A stretch of DNA of 64,000 nucleotides from Beta vulgaris subsp. vulgaris (lineage: Eukaryota > Streptophyta > Magnoliopsida > Caryophyllales > Amaranthaceae). The stretch lies in the NCBI RefSeq assembly GCF_026745355.1, contig NC_079206.1, positions 12,306,779-12,370,778 on the forward strand, written 5' to 3'. Positions 1 through 11,600 of the stretch are shown here, piece by piece. Below the pieces are notes generated by a model. The model saw only the letters and a program-made list of their open reading frames with translations, was not told where the DNA came from and did not search any database. Positions within the stretch are counted from its first letter, which is position 1. Every line of letters begins with the position of its first letter. The translations under genes and the position numbers were made by a program.

Positions 1-502
1 TGATCTTGCCACAAAGTCCATGTTTGTGTCCAGAGATTGTTATATTCTTTGAGCATTCTTTTCCTTTTCAAACTGAAAACTCTATACCTTCTGACACTCA
101 TCTTGAACTGGTGTGCTTTGGTGACAATGATGATATTCTTACTCCTAATTCTTCTAACTCCCAACAACCTACTATCTCTCATAATATATCCTCCTCTAAC
201 ACTCCTATTTCCAATAATTCTTCTAATACTCTCACACATATTTCTAACTCTCCTGTTACTCATTCTTCTTCTCAGTCTTCTCAAAATGATTCTAATACTT
301 CTTCTCCTATTCTTAGACACAGTACAGACATGTTATTCCATCCACAAAATTTACAGACTTTGTAAATACCTATATTCCTCACAAAACTGATATCTCATCT
401 TCTGTTAACAGTGAATCTCAATCCTTTGCTGTTAATTCATGTCAAATTCTTGAACCTAAACATTACAACCAGGCTAAACATGATCCTAACTGGATTGATG
501 CA

Positions 503-1996
503 ATGCAGAAAGAGATACAAGCTCTTGAAGTAAATGAAACATGGGAGTTAACTTTTCTTCCAAAAGGGAAGAAAGCTATTGGTTCTAAGTGGGTTTATAA
601 AACCAAACTTAAACCAGATGGGTCTATTGACAAATATAAAGCTAGACTTGTAGCTATTGGCTATCAACAAGTAGAAGGGCAGGATTTTACTCAAACCTTC
701 TCACCTGTTGCCAAGTTAGCTTCAGTTAGAGTAATCATTGCTCTTGCTACTGTTAAGCAATGGAAGATGTGTCAACTGGATGTCAACAATGCTTTCTTGC
801 ATGGCTATATTGATGAAGAGGTGTATATGGTGCCTCCAGCTGGGTATTCTAAAGCTCAGAAGGGAGAAGTTTGCAAATTAAAGAAGTCTCTATATGGTTT
901 AAAACAAGCTTCAAGGCAGTGGAATAAAGAGCTTACTAAATTCCTTCTTTCTATTGGCTTTGATCAATCTAAACAGGATTATTCCTTGTTTACCAGATCT
1001 TTAGATGGTGAATTTCTGATCCTATTGGTTTATGTAGATGATATGTTGTTGACTGGTACATCTATGACTCAAATTCAAGATGTTAAAGTAGCTCTTGATG
1101 TGGCTTTCACAATCAAAGACTTGGGTGAATTAAATTATTTTCTTGGAATTGAAATTTCCAGAACTTCACATGGTACCTTCTTATCTCAAAGAAAGTATGT
1201 TAAAGACATACTTACTGATACTGGCATGGCAGATTGTAGCTCGGTATCTACTCCTCTTTCTCCTGGTTTGAAGTTATCTACTGATACAGGGGTGGTATTG
1301 GAAGAACCTGATGTTTACAGAAGACTTGTTGGCAGATTACTCTACCTAGGTCTCACTAGACCTGACCTTTCTTATGCAGTTCAGCATTTAAGCCAATTCA
1401 TGCACTGTCCTCGTGCTCCTCATCTAAAGGCTGCTCATCATGTGCTTAAATACTTGAAAGGTACTATGAATCATGGATTATACTACACTACTAAATCTGA
1501 TCTTCAAGTCCATGCTTATAGTGATGCTGACTGGAGTGGATGTCAATATAGCAGCAGATCTCTTAGTGCATATGCAGTTTTTCTTGGCACTAACTTAGTT
1601 TCTTGGAAGACCAAGAAACAAACTACAGTGAGCAAATCCTCAACTGAAGCTGAGTATAGGAGTATGTCAAGCACAGCCAGTGAAATTGTGTGGATTCATA
1701 GTTTACTGGAGGATCTTCATATCACTACTTCTCTTCCTATAACTATGTATTGTGATAATACATCTGCAGAGCATTTAGCTCATAATCCCATGTTTCATGA
1801 GAAAACCAAACACTTGAAGCGTGACATGCACTATGTTAGAGAGCAAGTTGCTGCAGGTTTTCTTACAACAGCTCATGTTTCAAGTCATCATCAGTTAGCA
1901 GATGTGCTCACAAAGGCTTTGCCCTCACCTCAGCACATTTCTCTTTGCTCCAAGCTTGGACTTGTTGCTCATGTCCAGCTTGAGGGGGGTGTATAA
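503..1996 (+). CDS. Copia reverse transcriptase and RNase H, C-terminal part of pol
   Basis: The frame is open from about 317 to 1996, so the Met at 503 is internal to the polyprotein and not a true start. Visible landmarks in order are WVYKTKLKPDG and KARLVAIGYQQ (RT fingers), QLDVNNAFLHG, SLYGLKQASRQW, the catalytic YVDDM near 1030, YFLGIEI, then RNase H with SDADWSG, SKSSTEAEYRS, CDN and ADVLTKAL near the end. These are the standard copia (Pseudoviridae) motifs. The stop codon (1994-1996) falls inside the 3' LTR. The product would copy retrotransposon RNA in cytoplasmic particles. Lack of stops over about 500 codons suggests a fairly young copy despite the upstream frameshifts. Confidence 0.93.
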   Translation: MQKEIQALEVNETWELTFLPKGKKAIGSKWVYKTKLKPDGSIDKYKARLVAIGYQQVEGQDFTQTFSPVAKLASVRVIIALATVKQWKMCQLDVNNAFLHGYIDEEVYMVPPAGYSKAQKGEVCKLKKSLYGLKQASRQWNKELTKFLLSIGFDQSKQDYSLFTRSLDGEFLILLVYVDDMLLTGTSMTQIQDVKVALDVAFTIKDLGELNYFLGIEISRTSHGTFLSQRKYVKDILTDTGMADCSSVSTPLSPGLKLSTDTGVVLEEPDVYRRLVGRLLYLGLTRPDLSYAVQHLSQFMHCPRAPHLKAAHHVLKYLKGTMNHGLYYTTKSDLQVHAYSDADWSGCQYSSRSLSAYAVFLGTNLVSWKTKKQTTVSKSSTEAEYRSMSSTASEIVWIHSLLEDLHITTSLPITMYCDNTSAEHLAHNPMFHEKTKHLKRDMHYVREQVAAGFLTTAHVSSHHQLADVLTKALPSPQHISLCSKLGLVAHVQLEGGV

Positions 1997-2193
1997 GTTA
2001 TTTACTTCTAATTATTACAAATGTGCTGAGTCAGCTTATATTGTTAGAGAGTTAGTTGTATATAAATAGCTATTCTGTTACTAGCTATAACTAACTTTCA
2101 TTTGCTGTAATATCTGACTCATTGAGTCTTCTTTCTCTCTCTGAAATAAACACAATTCTTCTGTGTTTCTTCTGCTTTTAATTAGTTATAACA
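1990..2193 (+). repeat. 3' LTR of the copia element
   Basis: It starts TGTATAAG directly after the polypurine tract and ends TTATAACA, giving the expected TG...CA ends with short inverted termini. A TATA box (TATATAAATA, 2059-2068) and a CT-rich leader fit an LTR promoter. The base after the LTR begins ATTAC, a possible 5-bp target duplication whose partner is outside the window. Confidence 0.85.
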
Positions 2194-3879
2194 ATTACAA
2201 TATATTTCGTACATTAAGATTAAGTCATCATATACAAGCTTGACTATTAGCCATATATAGAAAAAAAAACATAATTGCATTGATAAGACTAATACCTATC
2301 ACAACCATGGCAATTGAAAAAGAGAAAAGAAGATGAGGGAAAGTAAATAATTGAGAAGTCAAGAAAGATTTAGTTATATAAGTTTTGGAGATAATATAAC
2401 ATTAAAACGTAGGCTCTGAGCTGCCGCTCATCTCGCTCCCCCATCTAAGACCCCTCTGTCAATGTATGAGGTCGTCGAGGTGGATGCAAGGCAGTGGTGG
2501 CTGATGAGGAGTGGAACTGTGGAAGTACTGGGAGTCTGGGAGTAGCCGAAGTCGATGCCTGGACTAAGTGAACCGAAGGCAACAAAATTGCTAACTCGAT
2601 TAGCGGTGAAGCTTTAGTAAACTATTAATGAGTTAGAGAAAACCATAATGTATACACGCCACGTGACACCTCTGTTACTCCACTAGAATTGTCCAATGTG
2701 TACATAAGTCATGTTAATTAACAAAAGTAAAATTAGCTTACAACAAGATTGAACCTGTAACTTCTTGCTATTGTACATGACATAATTACCATCTCAACCA
2801 AGTTTTAATCATGCTTTAAGTGTCCACATTATTATATTTGTACCTTTTGAATGTTAAGTTTTCCTTAAATATATTTTAGTGGGAATGAAAAAAATGCTTA
2901 TCAAGTTCGGAAACACAATATCAACCCGAGACAACGGACGATATTTTGATTGATTTTGAGAAGGTTGGCGGTAATTTGACCGATTTTGAGAGCTAATTAA
3001 GCGATTTTGTTGCCTAGGCATTTGATTTTTTGAGCGGTTTTGGGGTTGATTTCTTATATAATTAGGATGATTAGGATCCATAATTATAAGAATTTGAAAA
3101 TAAAGAGCAATGGAAGAAGAGTTAATGAAAATAATTAGAATAAATAGAAGAAATTAGTGAAGATGGAGAAAATTAAGTGTGTCCAAAATATAGCAAAATG
3201 AGTATCTATTTATAGATCTCGAAAAAATAGAGCCGTTGGTAATTCTTTTATTTACTTCATTTTTTTTAAAATATAACCGTTGCAAAATTCACAATGGTTA
3301 TATTTTAATTGCCCAATTAAACGAAGCCATGTGTCAACAGTGCCAAATGGCACGCTGCCAGTTACAGGGTGTCAACTTTTCAATTTTTTTTGCCTGTCCT
3401 CGCAGCAAAACGCAACGTTTTGCTGCGGAGATGGACAAATATTTTTTTTAAAAAGGATGATCAGGCAGTGGGTCCCGCTCCCACGCCTGATCATCTTTTC
3501 ACTCACCCCATGCCTTTTTTTTTTTTTTCTCAATCCTCTTGAAATCTTATTCTCAATCACCATTAAAAGTCTTATTTTTAAGATTGATGACTTAATTTTA
3601 TTTTTCAATTGTGAATAAAGATGATCTAAATAGTATTAGTTTGGAAAAAAAATTCGAAAAACAAAATTTAAGTTGAGAAGAACAAACCTATTTTAAAGGG
3701 CCACAAGCTAGAATGACTATGCATGTAGTAAAAACAAACAAGTTGAAGAAAGGATTGAATTGAAGGTGAGAGCCCCCTAAACCAAAAGTGTGTTGTAGTT
3801 TTGTTCTCTCTCAATCCCATGCTCCAACCATGAATTCTTCCACCCAATGAACCCATGCTCTTGACCATCCTCACAGTAC
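2194..3879. other. Intergenic spacer between copia and LIL3
   Basis: I see no coding segment. The stretch is AT-rich, with a GC-richer patch at about 2405-2560 that resembles nothing I recognise, two adjacent hairpins at 3393-3499, and an A/T-rich zone before the LIL3 start. The LIL3 promoter and 5' leader must lie in roughly 3500-3880, but I cannot place a convincing TATA box. Confidence 0.6.
3393..3499. repeat. Two adjacent perfect or near-perfect hairpins
   Basis: Hairpin 1 has 12-nt perfect arms at 3401-3412 and 3416-3427 with a 3-nt loop, extended by flanking TGTCC/GGACA. Hairpin 2 has arms of about 20 nt at 3451-3472 and 3480-3499 with a 7-nt loop and one or two bulged bases. They sit about 400-480 bp upstream of the LIL3 start and may be the core of a foldback MITE. 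Confidence 0.75.
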
Positions 3880-6310
3880 ATGATTACACTCTCCTCTTCT
3901 TCCTCCTCAAAATCATTCAACTTCACAATGAACATGGCCTTATTATCTTCTTCTTCTTCTTCAACCCCAACTCATCTTTCCACTCTCTCTCCTCCTTCTT
4001 CCAAACCCCACCACCTTACCCACAAACCTTATCTTTTTCTTCTTCCTCTCCAAAAACCCAGAAAAACCCACCTCTTAATTTCTCCTCTTAGAGTCTCAGC
4101 TTCTGATAATGGAGCTGGGGTTGCAGCCTCTACTGCTACTGTTACTGAGGAGAAGGTTTTAGAAACCCCATCTGAGGAAAAAGGAACTGATTCTTCGCCC
4201 AAATTGGAGGAAAAAGAAGAGGATGTAACACCCATTAAAACTGCTGAACAATTGGTGAAGAAATTTCAGAACCCAAAATGGGTTAATGGAAATTGGGATT
4301 TGAAGCAGTTTCAGAAAAATGGCACTACTGACTGGGATGCTGTTATTGATGCTGGTCAGTTCTTAAATTTGAAATTGTAAAGCTTTTTTTTTGGTCTATC
4401 CGAAATTTCATCTTTTTAATTTGTTCTAATTGTGTGTTGGTAAATTTGTCTTTGATTTAAGTTTGATGTTGAGTTTGAAGGTATTTAGTTAGAGATTATT
4501 GGTTTATCTTGTTTGAGTAGCTTCTATATATGCTTATCTCTTGATAAAGAGTTTTATAAAGGGTCCAAGTGAATTTTATACTGCTTGTAACATGCACATA
4601 AATTGAAGTGTAATGTTCTCATTAATGGAGTCATGAAGATCTTAAATTATTCAAAAGCAGTTGAGTAATGAAACCAAATTACTGCATTTCATGATACTTT
4701 GACTCCCAATTTGCATGTGTGGATGTATATTTCTAGTAGTTATATCTAGTTACAGCCATAGCATTCTCATGGCGAAAATCAAGCGGTGAGCTTGGTTTTA
4801 GGGATGAGATAATTTTTTATTACTTGATTTTTAGATGTAGGCGATGTTAAGCTCTTGAAATCTGAATATAATGGAATTTGTGGTAGAATTTTTTAGTTTG
4901 AGGATGAATATAGTGTACCTGTTACTTTTGCTATTCGTTCCAGGATCTCATTATAGTGGTTGATATTAAAATTTCTGTCCATAGGATGTTAACTTTGGTA
5001 TAAGCAGGTGGTACAACTCCATCCAAATTGCATCAATAAGAGTTCCTCTACAGTGTCATCTTCTATTTGGCTGTTTAAATCTTGAGTTAAAATACGTGCT
5101 CGCTGCCACTGGTCAGGACCATGTAAACAAATCCTTGGTCTTAGATGCCCCTTTTTGATCTTTATTTTCCCTTAGCCAAAGTGGTAACTTGGCATTTCAC
5201 CCAAAAATAAACCAGATAGCATCTAAAAGTCAAGGTGTAAGATAATTGGAGTTTCATTCATCTTCCATGGACTCGATCCGTGTCCGACTTTCACCGGGCC
5301 CTTGGGGGGTGGGGTGTTAGGGGGACTATACACCGACCATATGTCAATCTGAGATAGGAAACCTAGTGGGGCTTACATGTACCCAGAAAAAAGAATTGCA
5401 ATAGCATCTAAGCTTGAGGTTGGGGAAGATGAGAAACGAATCTCCGATCTCTTAGTTGGAACGTGGGAAACTCAATCATTAGGCTCTATGTGAGCTTAGT
5501 CTGCGACTCTTCTGGTCATGTATCAATATATTTTGTCTCGGTGCTTTTTGCAATTTCAATTGTGGAGCAATGGTGAAAACTGAAAAGTAATCTCGCAAGT
5601 AATACTTGCCTTTGTGCTAATATCCTTTTATTTAAAGCTTGTGCTGCTGGGATTTGTGAGACTTTGCTTCCCTATGGCGTGCTGTCTGATAGGCTTACTC
5701 GCTGTTATAATTCTCTCTTTTTATCAATAATATGAGTCATCATGCCTTCAAAAAATTATATGAGTCATCAGATGTCTTCTCAATCTCGACATAATCAACA
5801 ACTGGCTTATGGTTTACAGAGGTGAGGAGGAGGAAGTGGCTTCAAACCTACCCGGAATCTTCCAATAATGATGAACCAGTAGTTTTTGACACTTCTATCG
5901 TCCCTTGGTGGGCATGGATCAAGAGATTCCACCTTCCTGAAGCTGAGCTTCTTAATGGTTTGCTTCATTCATGCATTACAAATTATTTCTTATCTCAGCT
6001 AATCTAATTGATTTCTTCGTAATTTGTTGAGATTTTGCTTTTTCTTTCCGAAATGACAGGTCGTGCTGCAATGATCGGTTTCTTCATGGCGTACTTTGTT
6101 GATAGCTTGACTGGTGTAGGTCTTGTTGATCAAATGGGTAACTTCTTCTGCAAAACTTTGTTATTTGTTGCTGTTCTTGGTGTGTTGTTCATCCGGAAGA
6201 ACGAAGATCTAGATAACTTAAAGAAACTACTAGAAGAGACGACTTTGTATGACAAGCAATGGCAAGCAACATGGCAAGATGAGAGCAGTACCACTTCCAA
6301 GAAAGATTAG
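3880..6310 (+). CDS. LIL3: Light-harvesting-like protein 3 (LIL3), chloroplast
   Basis: Three exons: 3880-4354, 5820-5957 and 6060-6310, all GT-AG and in phase, giving about 287 residues from the first Met. An in-frame Met at 3928 or 3934 (aacATGGcc, better context) would give about 270 and looks likelier as the true start. The N-terminus is a Ser/Thr/Pro-rich chloroplast transit peptide, followed by an acidic Glu-rich linker. Exon 1 carries [13 protein letters not shown], exon 2 [11 protein letters not shown] and VPWWAW, and exons 2-3 join to the chlorophyll-binding LHC motif [19 protein letters not shown] plus a second membrane helix. LIL3 holds geranylgeranyl reductase and protochlorophyllide oxidoreductase at the thylakoid membrane. 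It converges with the subtilase downstream. Intron 1 is 1465 bp and holds nothing recognised. Confidence 0.95.
4355..5819 (+). other. LIL3 intron 1
   Basis: GT-AG intron; donor GCTG|gtcag, acceptor tttacag|AGG. A GC-richer segment near 5260-5400 with a GGGGGGTGGGG tract stands out, but I could not assign it to a repeat family. Confidence 0.85.
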
Positions 6311-6639
6311 CCTTCTAGTTTATAGATTTTTCTTCTGAATATGGTTTTGTTTGCATTTATAAGGATAGGCTTCGTCCAATATTTTATCCGTGAAGACTTT
6401 TTTAACACGATTTTTATGGTATGGAGCATTCCAGTGACTTGTAACCTCCATGTAGAAATGAGAGCATGGTTTGTTGGAATTTAGAGTATTTGGTTGATTG
6501 ATTTCATGTAACGTATCACTTGAATAACTTGGTTATGGTGTCGTTGTTCAAGTTATGTTAATTATACATGTAGATTGTTTATGGTATAGTAAACAATAAG
6601 TTTTGAAGAATAAAGAAACCGCGAACATAATATGCTTGG

Positions 6640-7266
6640 TGGTTTAGCCAAGCATGATGCAGCAAGTGCGCATAGCATGCTCGGCAAGCAGTGGGCTGGA
6701 AGCATCACAAGCAGTGGGCTGGAAGTATCACTCGCTCAGCATGCTCGAGGCATCGCATAGAGGCAACGCACAGCAAGCTCGCGCAGGGCTGTAGGCGTGG
6801 GCTGGAGGAGTCGCATGTCGCGACTCGCGCTGCTCGTCGCGACTCGCGACAGGCCTGCTCGCGACTCGCGAGCTCTGTCTCGACTCGCGACGAGAGCCTG
6901 TCTTCGCGTGTTTCTTTCAATTCAGCGAACGGTTGTGACGGTTTTTTGGCTGCGTGTATAAGAGTGGTTTATACCACAGATGAAAGGACATAGTTTTTCA
7001 GAAGATTTCTCTCAAAAACAAGCACTCTCTCTCAAGTCTAAGAGAAGATTAATCATCAAACACAAAATCTAAAATCTTATTCTCATTTTAACAAGATTCA
7101 TACGAGCGTGACTCTTGTTGTTCTTCTTTGTATCTCGAAATTGAATTCCGTGCAACCCGTGCTTCGTATAGGGTCGGAATATCACTTTTGGGAAAGTGTC
7201 TACACACGCCTAGAAGATTCGTAGTTCATTGTATTCATCTTCTTCACCCTTTCTCTAGTTCTAACA
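6640..7266 (+). repeat. GC-rich LTR-like block with promoter-like sequence
   Basis: The segment changes abruptly from AT-rich flank to GC-rich sequence with short tandem units: a 24-bp unit beginning AGCAGTGGGCTGGAAG twice near 6688-6735, and GCGACTCGCGA several times in 6820-6890. A TATA-like tataagag at 6957-6964 is followed by a CT-rich leader and an end ttctaaca at about 7266, which is how plant LTRs end. I could not find a clean left end or target duplication, so the solo-LTR assignment is inference. Confidence 0.45.
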
Positions 7267-7439
7267 TGGTTTACCATTGCAATGTTTCCAGCTAGATTTT
7301 AAACTTTCAATCCTCCCTTTTGTCAGTTAATATAATCCTAATTGTTGTCATTTCATTAAACGACGATATATGAAGACAGGTTGAAATTGCACTGAGATTA
7401 GGGAATGTAGACGAATCTAACTGGAGTTTGTGGTGGCTG

Positions 7440-7930
7440 AGGAACTGGATTGGAAAAAGTATGGATTCTAGTTGTAAGATATCTAATATAACCGTCGCTG
7501 TAATTGAGATCTCATTCAAAGAGAAAGATATCAAATATCTAGAGTTTCCCCTTGTATATTATATGGATGGATGATCCGATCCGCAAGGACCATGATTGGG
7601 AAGTTTCGGCAATGGTATGGATGATCCGATCCGCAAGGATCATGATTGGGAAGTTTCGGCAATGTGTACAGGTAAGTAAAGCAGAGAGTTGGCACTATGG
7701 AGATTTCAAAAGAAGTCGAGGGAGACCAAATTGACTTGGATGGAGTTATAAAGAGTATGCGTAGAACAAGATTGCAGCCTTTCAAGAGCATAGAACGCTA
7801 GATAGAGGTGAATGAAGGAAGATGATATCTGTGAACAATAACAAAATATATGCTCTTAATTTATACGATTGACCCCCATCCTTGGGATAAAGGCTTCGAT
7901 ATTGTTGTTTTCTCTCTGCCAGAAAGAATA
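7440..7930 (+). mobile_element. LINE 3' end remnant
   Basis: Translated pieces in shifting frames match the end of plant non-LTR retrotransposon ORF2: ESWHYGDFKRSRGRPN near 7690-7732, then a degraded Arg/Trp-rich tail and a segment reading like the common VADPxxLGxxKAxD ending near 7865-7905. Stops and frameshifts make it a dead fragment. It includes a 50-bp tandem duplication at 7567-7664. Confidence 0.5.
7567..7664. repeat. Tandem duplication, 50-bp unit, two copies
   Basis: The unit starting ATGATCCGATCCGCAAGGA occurs at 7571 and 7621 with about one base difference. Near identity implies a recent local duplication. Confidence 0.95.
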
Positions 7931-7974
7931 TTCAGAGAGGAGAAAAAAATAAGGCAAAAAAAGGAAAATATATA

Positions 7975-8233
7975 CTACCTCCGTTTCTTTTTAATTGTTA
8001 CACTTTGACATTTTACACTATTCACAAATTGTACTTTGACTCTCGTTTGTGATTTATATGTGAATAAAAACATAGTCATGTGGGATCTTGTTAGATTCGT
8101 ATTAATATGTATTTTATTAATATGTAGTTTTTATATTTTTTACAAATACAAAATTAGAGATATAAATGCTCAAAGTAGTGCATCGGCATGCGTGAAAAGT
8201 GTAAGTGTAACAATTAAAAAGAAACGGAGGTAG
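7975..8233. mobile_element. Stowaway (Tc1/mariner) MITE, complete
   Basis: A 259-bp element with perfect terminal inverted repeats of about 31 bp starting CTACCTCCGTTTC, flanked by TA on both sides (7973-7974 and 8234-8235). TA duplication plus CTNCCTCCGT ends is diagnostic of Stowaway. It has no coding capacity. Diverged relatives sit at 24351-24601, around the solo LTR at about 26070-26770, and at 40010-40300. Confidence 0.93.
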
Positions 8234-8625
8234 TAGAAAGGAAAAAAGATAATGTGTACTTCTGTTAGGACAGATTTAGGACGGCCAATTTAAGTAGATT
8301 TGTCATCAAAATTGCAAAGCCAGAAACTGGTGCACCCATATGTAAGTAGTGGATGGATCATGATCTTTTTGTTGAAATTTGGCATTAGCTAAATCGTTCT
8401 ATCTTCTTTCCATTTGGCAGAAATGTGTATACAACGAATTTAAGATAAAGTTTAGTGACATTAACAAAATGATAAGCCAAGAAATTTAGATTCTAAGAAT
8501 CAAAGCCTTCAAGCAAAATACAATTCTCTTGATGATAGAAAAACTGTAGATCCTAGTTTCTTATTCTAACTCTATGATTCTATATTATCTGTAAAATTTA
8601 TACCAATAGGTCTATAACGAGGAAT

Positions 8626-11600
8626 CTAAGATCCAAGTACACTACTTACAAGGACAGTTATAGGAACTCTAGCTAGATGACCCTTGTCTCCTCGCAGTAA
8701 CATCTCACCGAAGCTGTAATTATTGGTTGCATCTGTTGCTTCCAGTACGAGCTTCAGCAGCCGTGTACCATTGTGACTCACAGTAAAAGTTTTCGGTGTC
8801 ACCTTCACTCTCACACCCATTGGTGGCTTCACAACAACACTATAAGTCTCGCTCTCGTTTCCAACATTTGTTACAACTCGTGTGACTTTTCTCGAACCCA
8901 CCAAATTTGAGATTGTTATAGTAGGGGAATTCAAATCTGAGCACCAACCTCCTTTTTTAGTTGGACATCCAACACCAACTGACCGCCTCACAGACTCATC
9001 GTCAACCCCTGGGACAGCACACAGGAACTGTACATAGTTCTTGAATTTGGAAATGAATACGAGTCCAGGGTCAACAGCCCGAGAAGGGTTGATGGATCCA
9101 GCTCCATAATCGAATGGGGTGGCTGGCGCCAACTGGTTTGTCTTTTGTGCCATGATGGGGTTGCCAGCATTGTCTGCTATATCTGTCGTTGTCATCATTG
9201 CTGATACTATAGCAGAAGGCTTCCAATTTGGGTGTTTGTGCTTGATCAATGCAGCCACACCAGCTACATGAGGAGTGGCCATGCTCGTACCCGATACAAG
9301 TGCAAAACTTTGCCCTAATTAAATGACAACAGACGCATGAGACAGTGTTTTAGGGGTTCTACGAAATGCTAAATTACGAAGTTTCTTTGGTGAAGGCAAC
9401 ATCACGTCATGCACAATCCATGATGATGTCTGGGTCTCGACAAAAGTTTCTTACAAGTTTTCAAAATTTTAAAGTATGAGGTAATCAACCCGAATACTGA
9501 TTCTTCTGATTTGTGTAGATATGCAAATGGATAAAATCAACATAAAGGTATCCATCTAAAATTTTGGAAGCTAATGAAATTAAACCCACAAAATCTTTGA
9601 AAGTGTAACTCCTTAAGGCCAAGTTTTTGCAAACAATCCCTCATACCTATCATTTAGCATAAACAATCCCTCATATAGTGAAAATCCCATTAAAACCCAT
9701 GCGTCCTTAAATCATATAAAACGATTTAACTCCAAGAGAACATATAATTGTCGACTAAAACACAGAAGTTTTAAACAGAAAAATGATTAAGGTGTTTCAT
9801 ACATAAGTATAGAAGTTGATATACTGCAGATGCACTACCTTTTATGTAATGATCTCCCTCACTGTTAGGACTCCAAGCAGCCCAAATAGAAGAACCTGGA
9901 GCCATGACAGTTGGTTTCAGGACATCAGCTGTTTGTAGAAGTGCATTATTCACGTCAGGTCCTCTTGATGAGTAGGATGCGACAATTGGTGCTTGCCCAG
10001 TGTATATTGCCTGTCTGCCATCTAATATCCTGGCTGTTGCACCAAACGCAAGCACTCTTCCTGTTCTACCTCTAAATGTCCTCGCGTTGTAGTACTGCCA
10101 AAGAGCCTGCAGGCAAAAGTTGAAGACAGCAAGATTCATATAGACAGTGGAGTTATCCAGGCTTCACAATTCACCTAACTCTAAAAGCTCCATCAAGGGA
10201 AATATGTACAATAGAGATAAATCCGTCCAGAGGTCAAATGCAACACAAAAAGCTAAGAATTCATGACAATGCCCATAGTGTAACAAACGATGTGCCAAAT
10301 GGATGAGGCATAAAACATGTAAAACAGCTCCAAGCCAGCAATGAGGATTTCTTTAAGTTAGTGCATCACAGTACACCATACCGTAGAAGCTTGTATGTTG
10401 TTTAGGACGATTCCAGGCACCCCAAGGGTCACGGTGGTACCCTTGACTTCCTCAGAGCCCACATCAGGGTCCATTGTCATAATAAAACCAGCAGCTCCAA
10501 CATTATTCATTGTTTCAGCAACTCTAACTATGCTTGCGGAGTCAAATTCAAAATCAAAGGTATATGTGCAGATAATAAGTTTCCCGCGAACCAGAGATGG
10601 GATAAAGGCATCAGGAGTTTGGCAGCTTTCAAGGAGACCAATGCTAGAATTGTGCCGACTGACATCAGCTGCAGCAGCCATGGGAAAAAGAGCATTTCCT
10701 GGAGTTGGAGCTGTAATATATACAAGCTACTCAGATATAAAAAAAATAGTTAAAGAAATGAAGCACTCTAGCTAAAACCACAAGTAAATAAGTAGATGAC
10801 AGATTCTCTGAGTCATATTTACGTGCAAGGCCCATGCCGGATAAGCTGTGTCCACTACCCAACACAATGGAATTATTGTACTTGCGATCAATGATGGAGG
10901 CAGCAACAGTCGTAATCCATGGGCTAAAAGAAAGGATTGAACTAGAAGAAGGGCCACCATTGCCAGCAGCTTGAATTACAACAACACCAGCTTTTGTAGC
11001 AAACAATAACTCCATTTCCAAAACATTAAGGAAGGCAGAAGGACCAGGCGGAACACTAGATGGCCCAACTGAGAGGCTTAGTATATCAACTCCATCTTCC
11101 ACAGCCTGGAGGGGAAGCAATGACCAACTAAGCATATAGTTAAAGTTGATATATTGTGGACCTCTACTTTTATTTCTTTCATTCCGTCTTTAGTCAGAGA
11201 AAAAAAAGAAAAAAGATCGAGTCCATTTGGGAACAAACCTGATCAACAGCAGCAACAACATCTGACATATAGCCTCCAAATGTATAGAGAGCCTTGTAGA
11301 CAGCAATGCTAATGAAAATAAAGTAATGCATTAGCAATGATTAAGCACTGAAGGTATCCTAAAAGACAGTATTCCTCCACAAGGAAATTCATCATCTGAC
11401 TAAATTTGGAAGTTCTGTTAACATGTACACAGATAAGTAAGTCCTCTTTTCATGTTCCAATGTCTCACCTAGCTCCTGGAGCCATGCCACTTGCATTTCC
11501 ATAGTTGAAGCCATTGACAATAACTGGTGTTTCATAACTACCAGCAGCTGTTGATGCTGTATGGCTATAGTCACCAAAAGAACATAAATAAGTTCAGATG

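Larger units (their letters stand above)
1..2193 (+). mobile_element. Ty1/copia LTR retrotransposon, 3' part
   Basis: The left end of the window is inside a copia polyprotein. A serine/asparagine-rich linker of the kind between integrase and reverse transcriptase (about 90-310) is followed by reverse transcriptase and RNase H (about 480-1980), a polypurine tract at about 1981-1990 and a 3' LTR at 1990-2193. The 5' LTR, gag, protease and integrase core lie left of the window. Two breaks interrupt the frame: an apparent one-base insertion near position 36, and a second shift between about 314 and 332. The copy is therefore defective although its RT/RNase H part is clean. Confidence 0.93.

Noticed and set aside
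5230..5400. Possible SINE or tRNA-like piece in LIL3 intron 1
   Set aside because: No convincing A and B boxes in order, no poly(A) tail and no target duplication.
6691..6993. Arg-rich plus-strand open frame in the GC-rich block
   Set aside because: Its openness follows from GC-rich repeats; there is no family resemblance and it overlaps an LTR-like structure.
10395..10775. Open plus-strand frame of 126 codons
   Set aside because: It is the antisense of subtilase exon 7, which has clear PA-domain coding on the minus strand.
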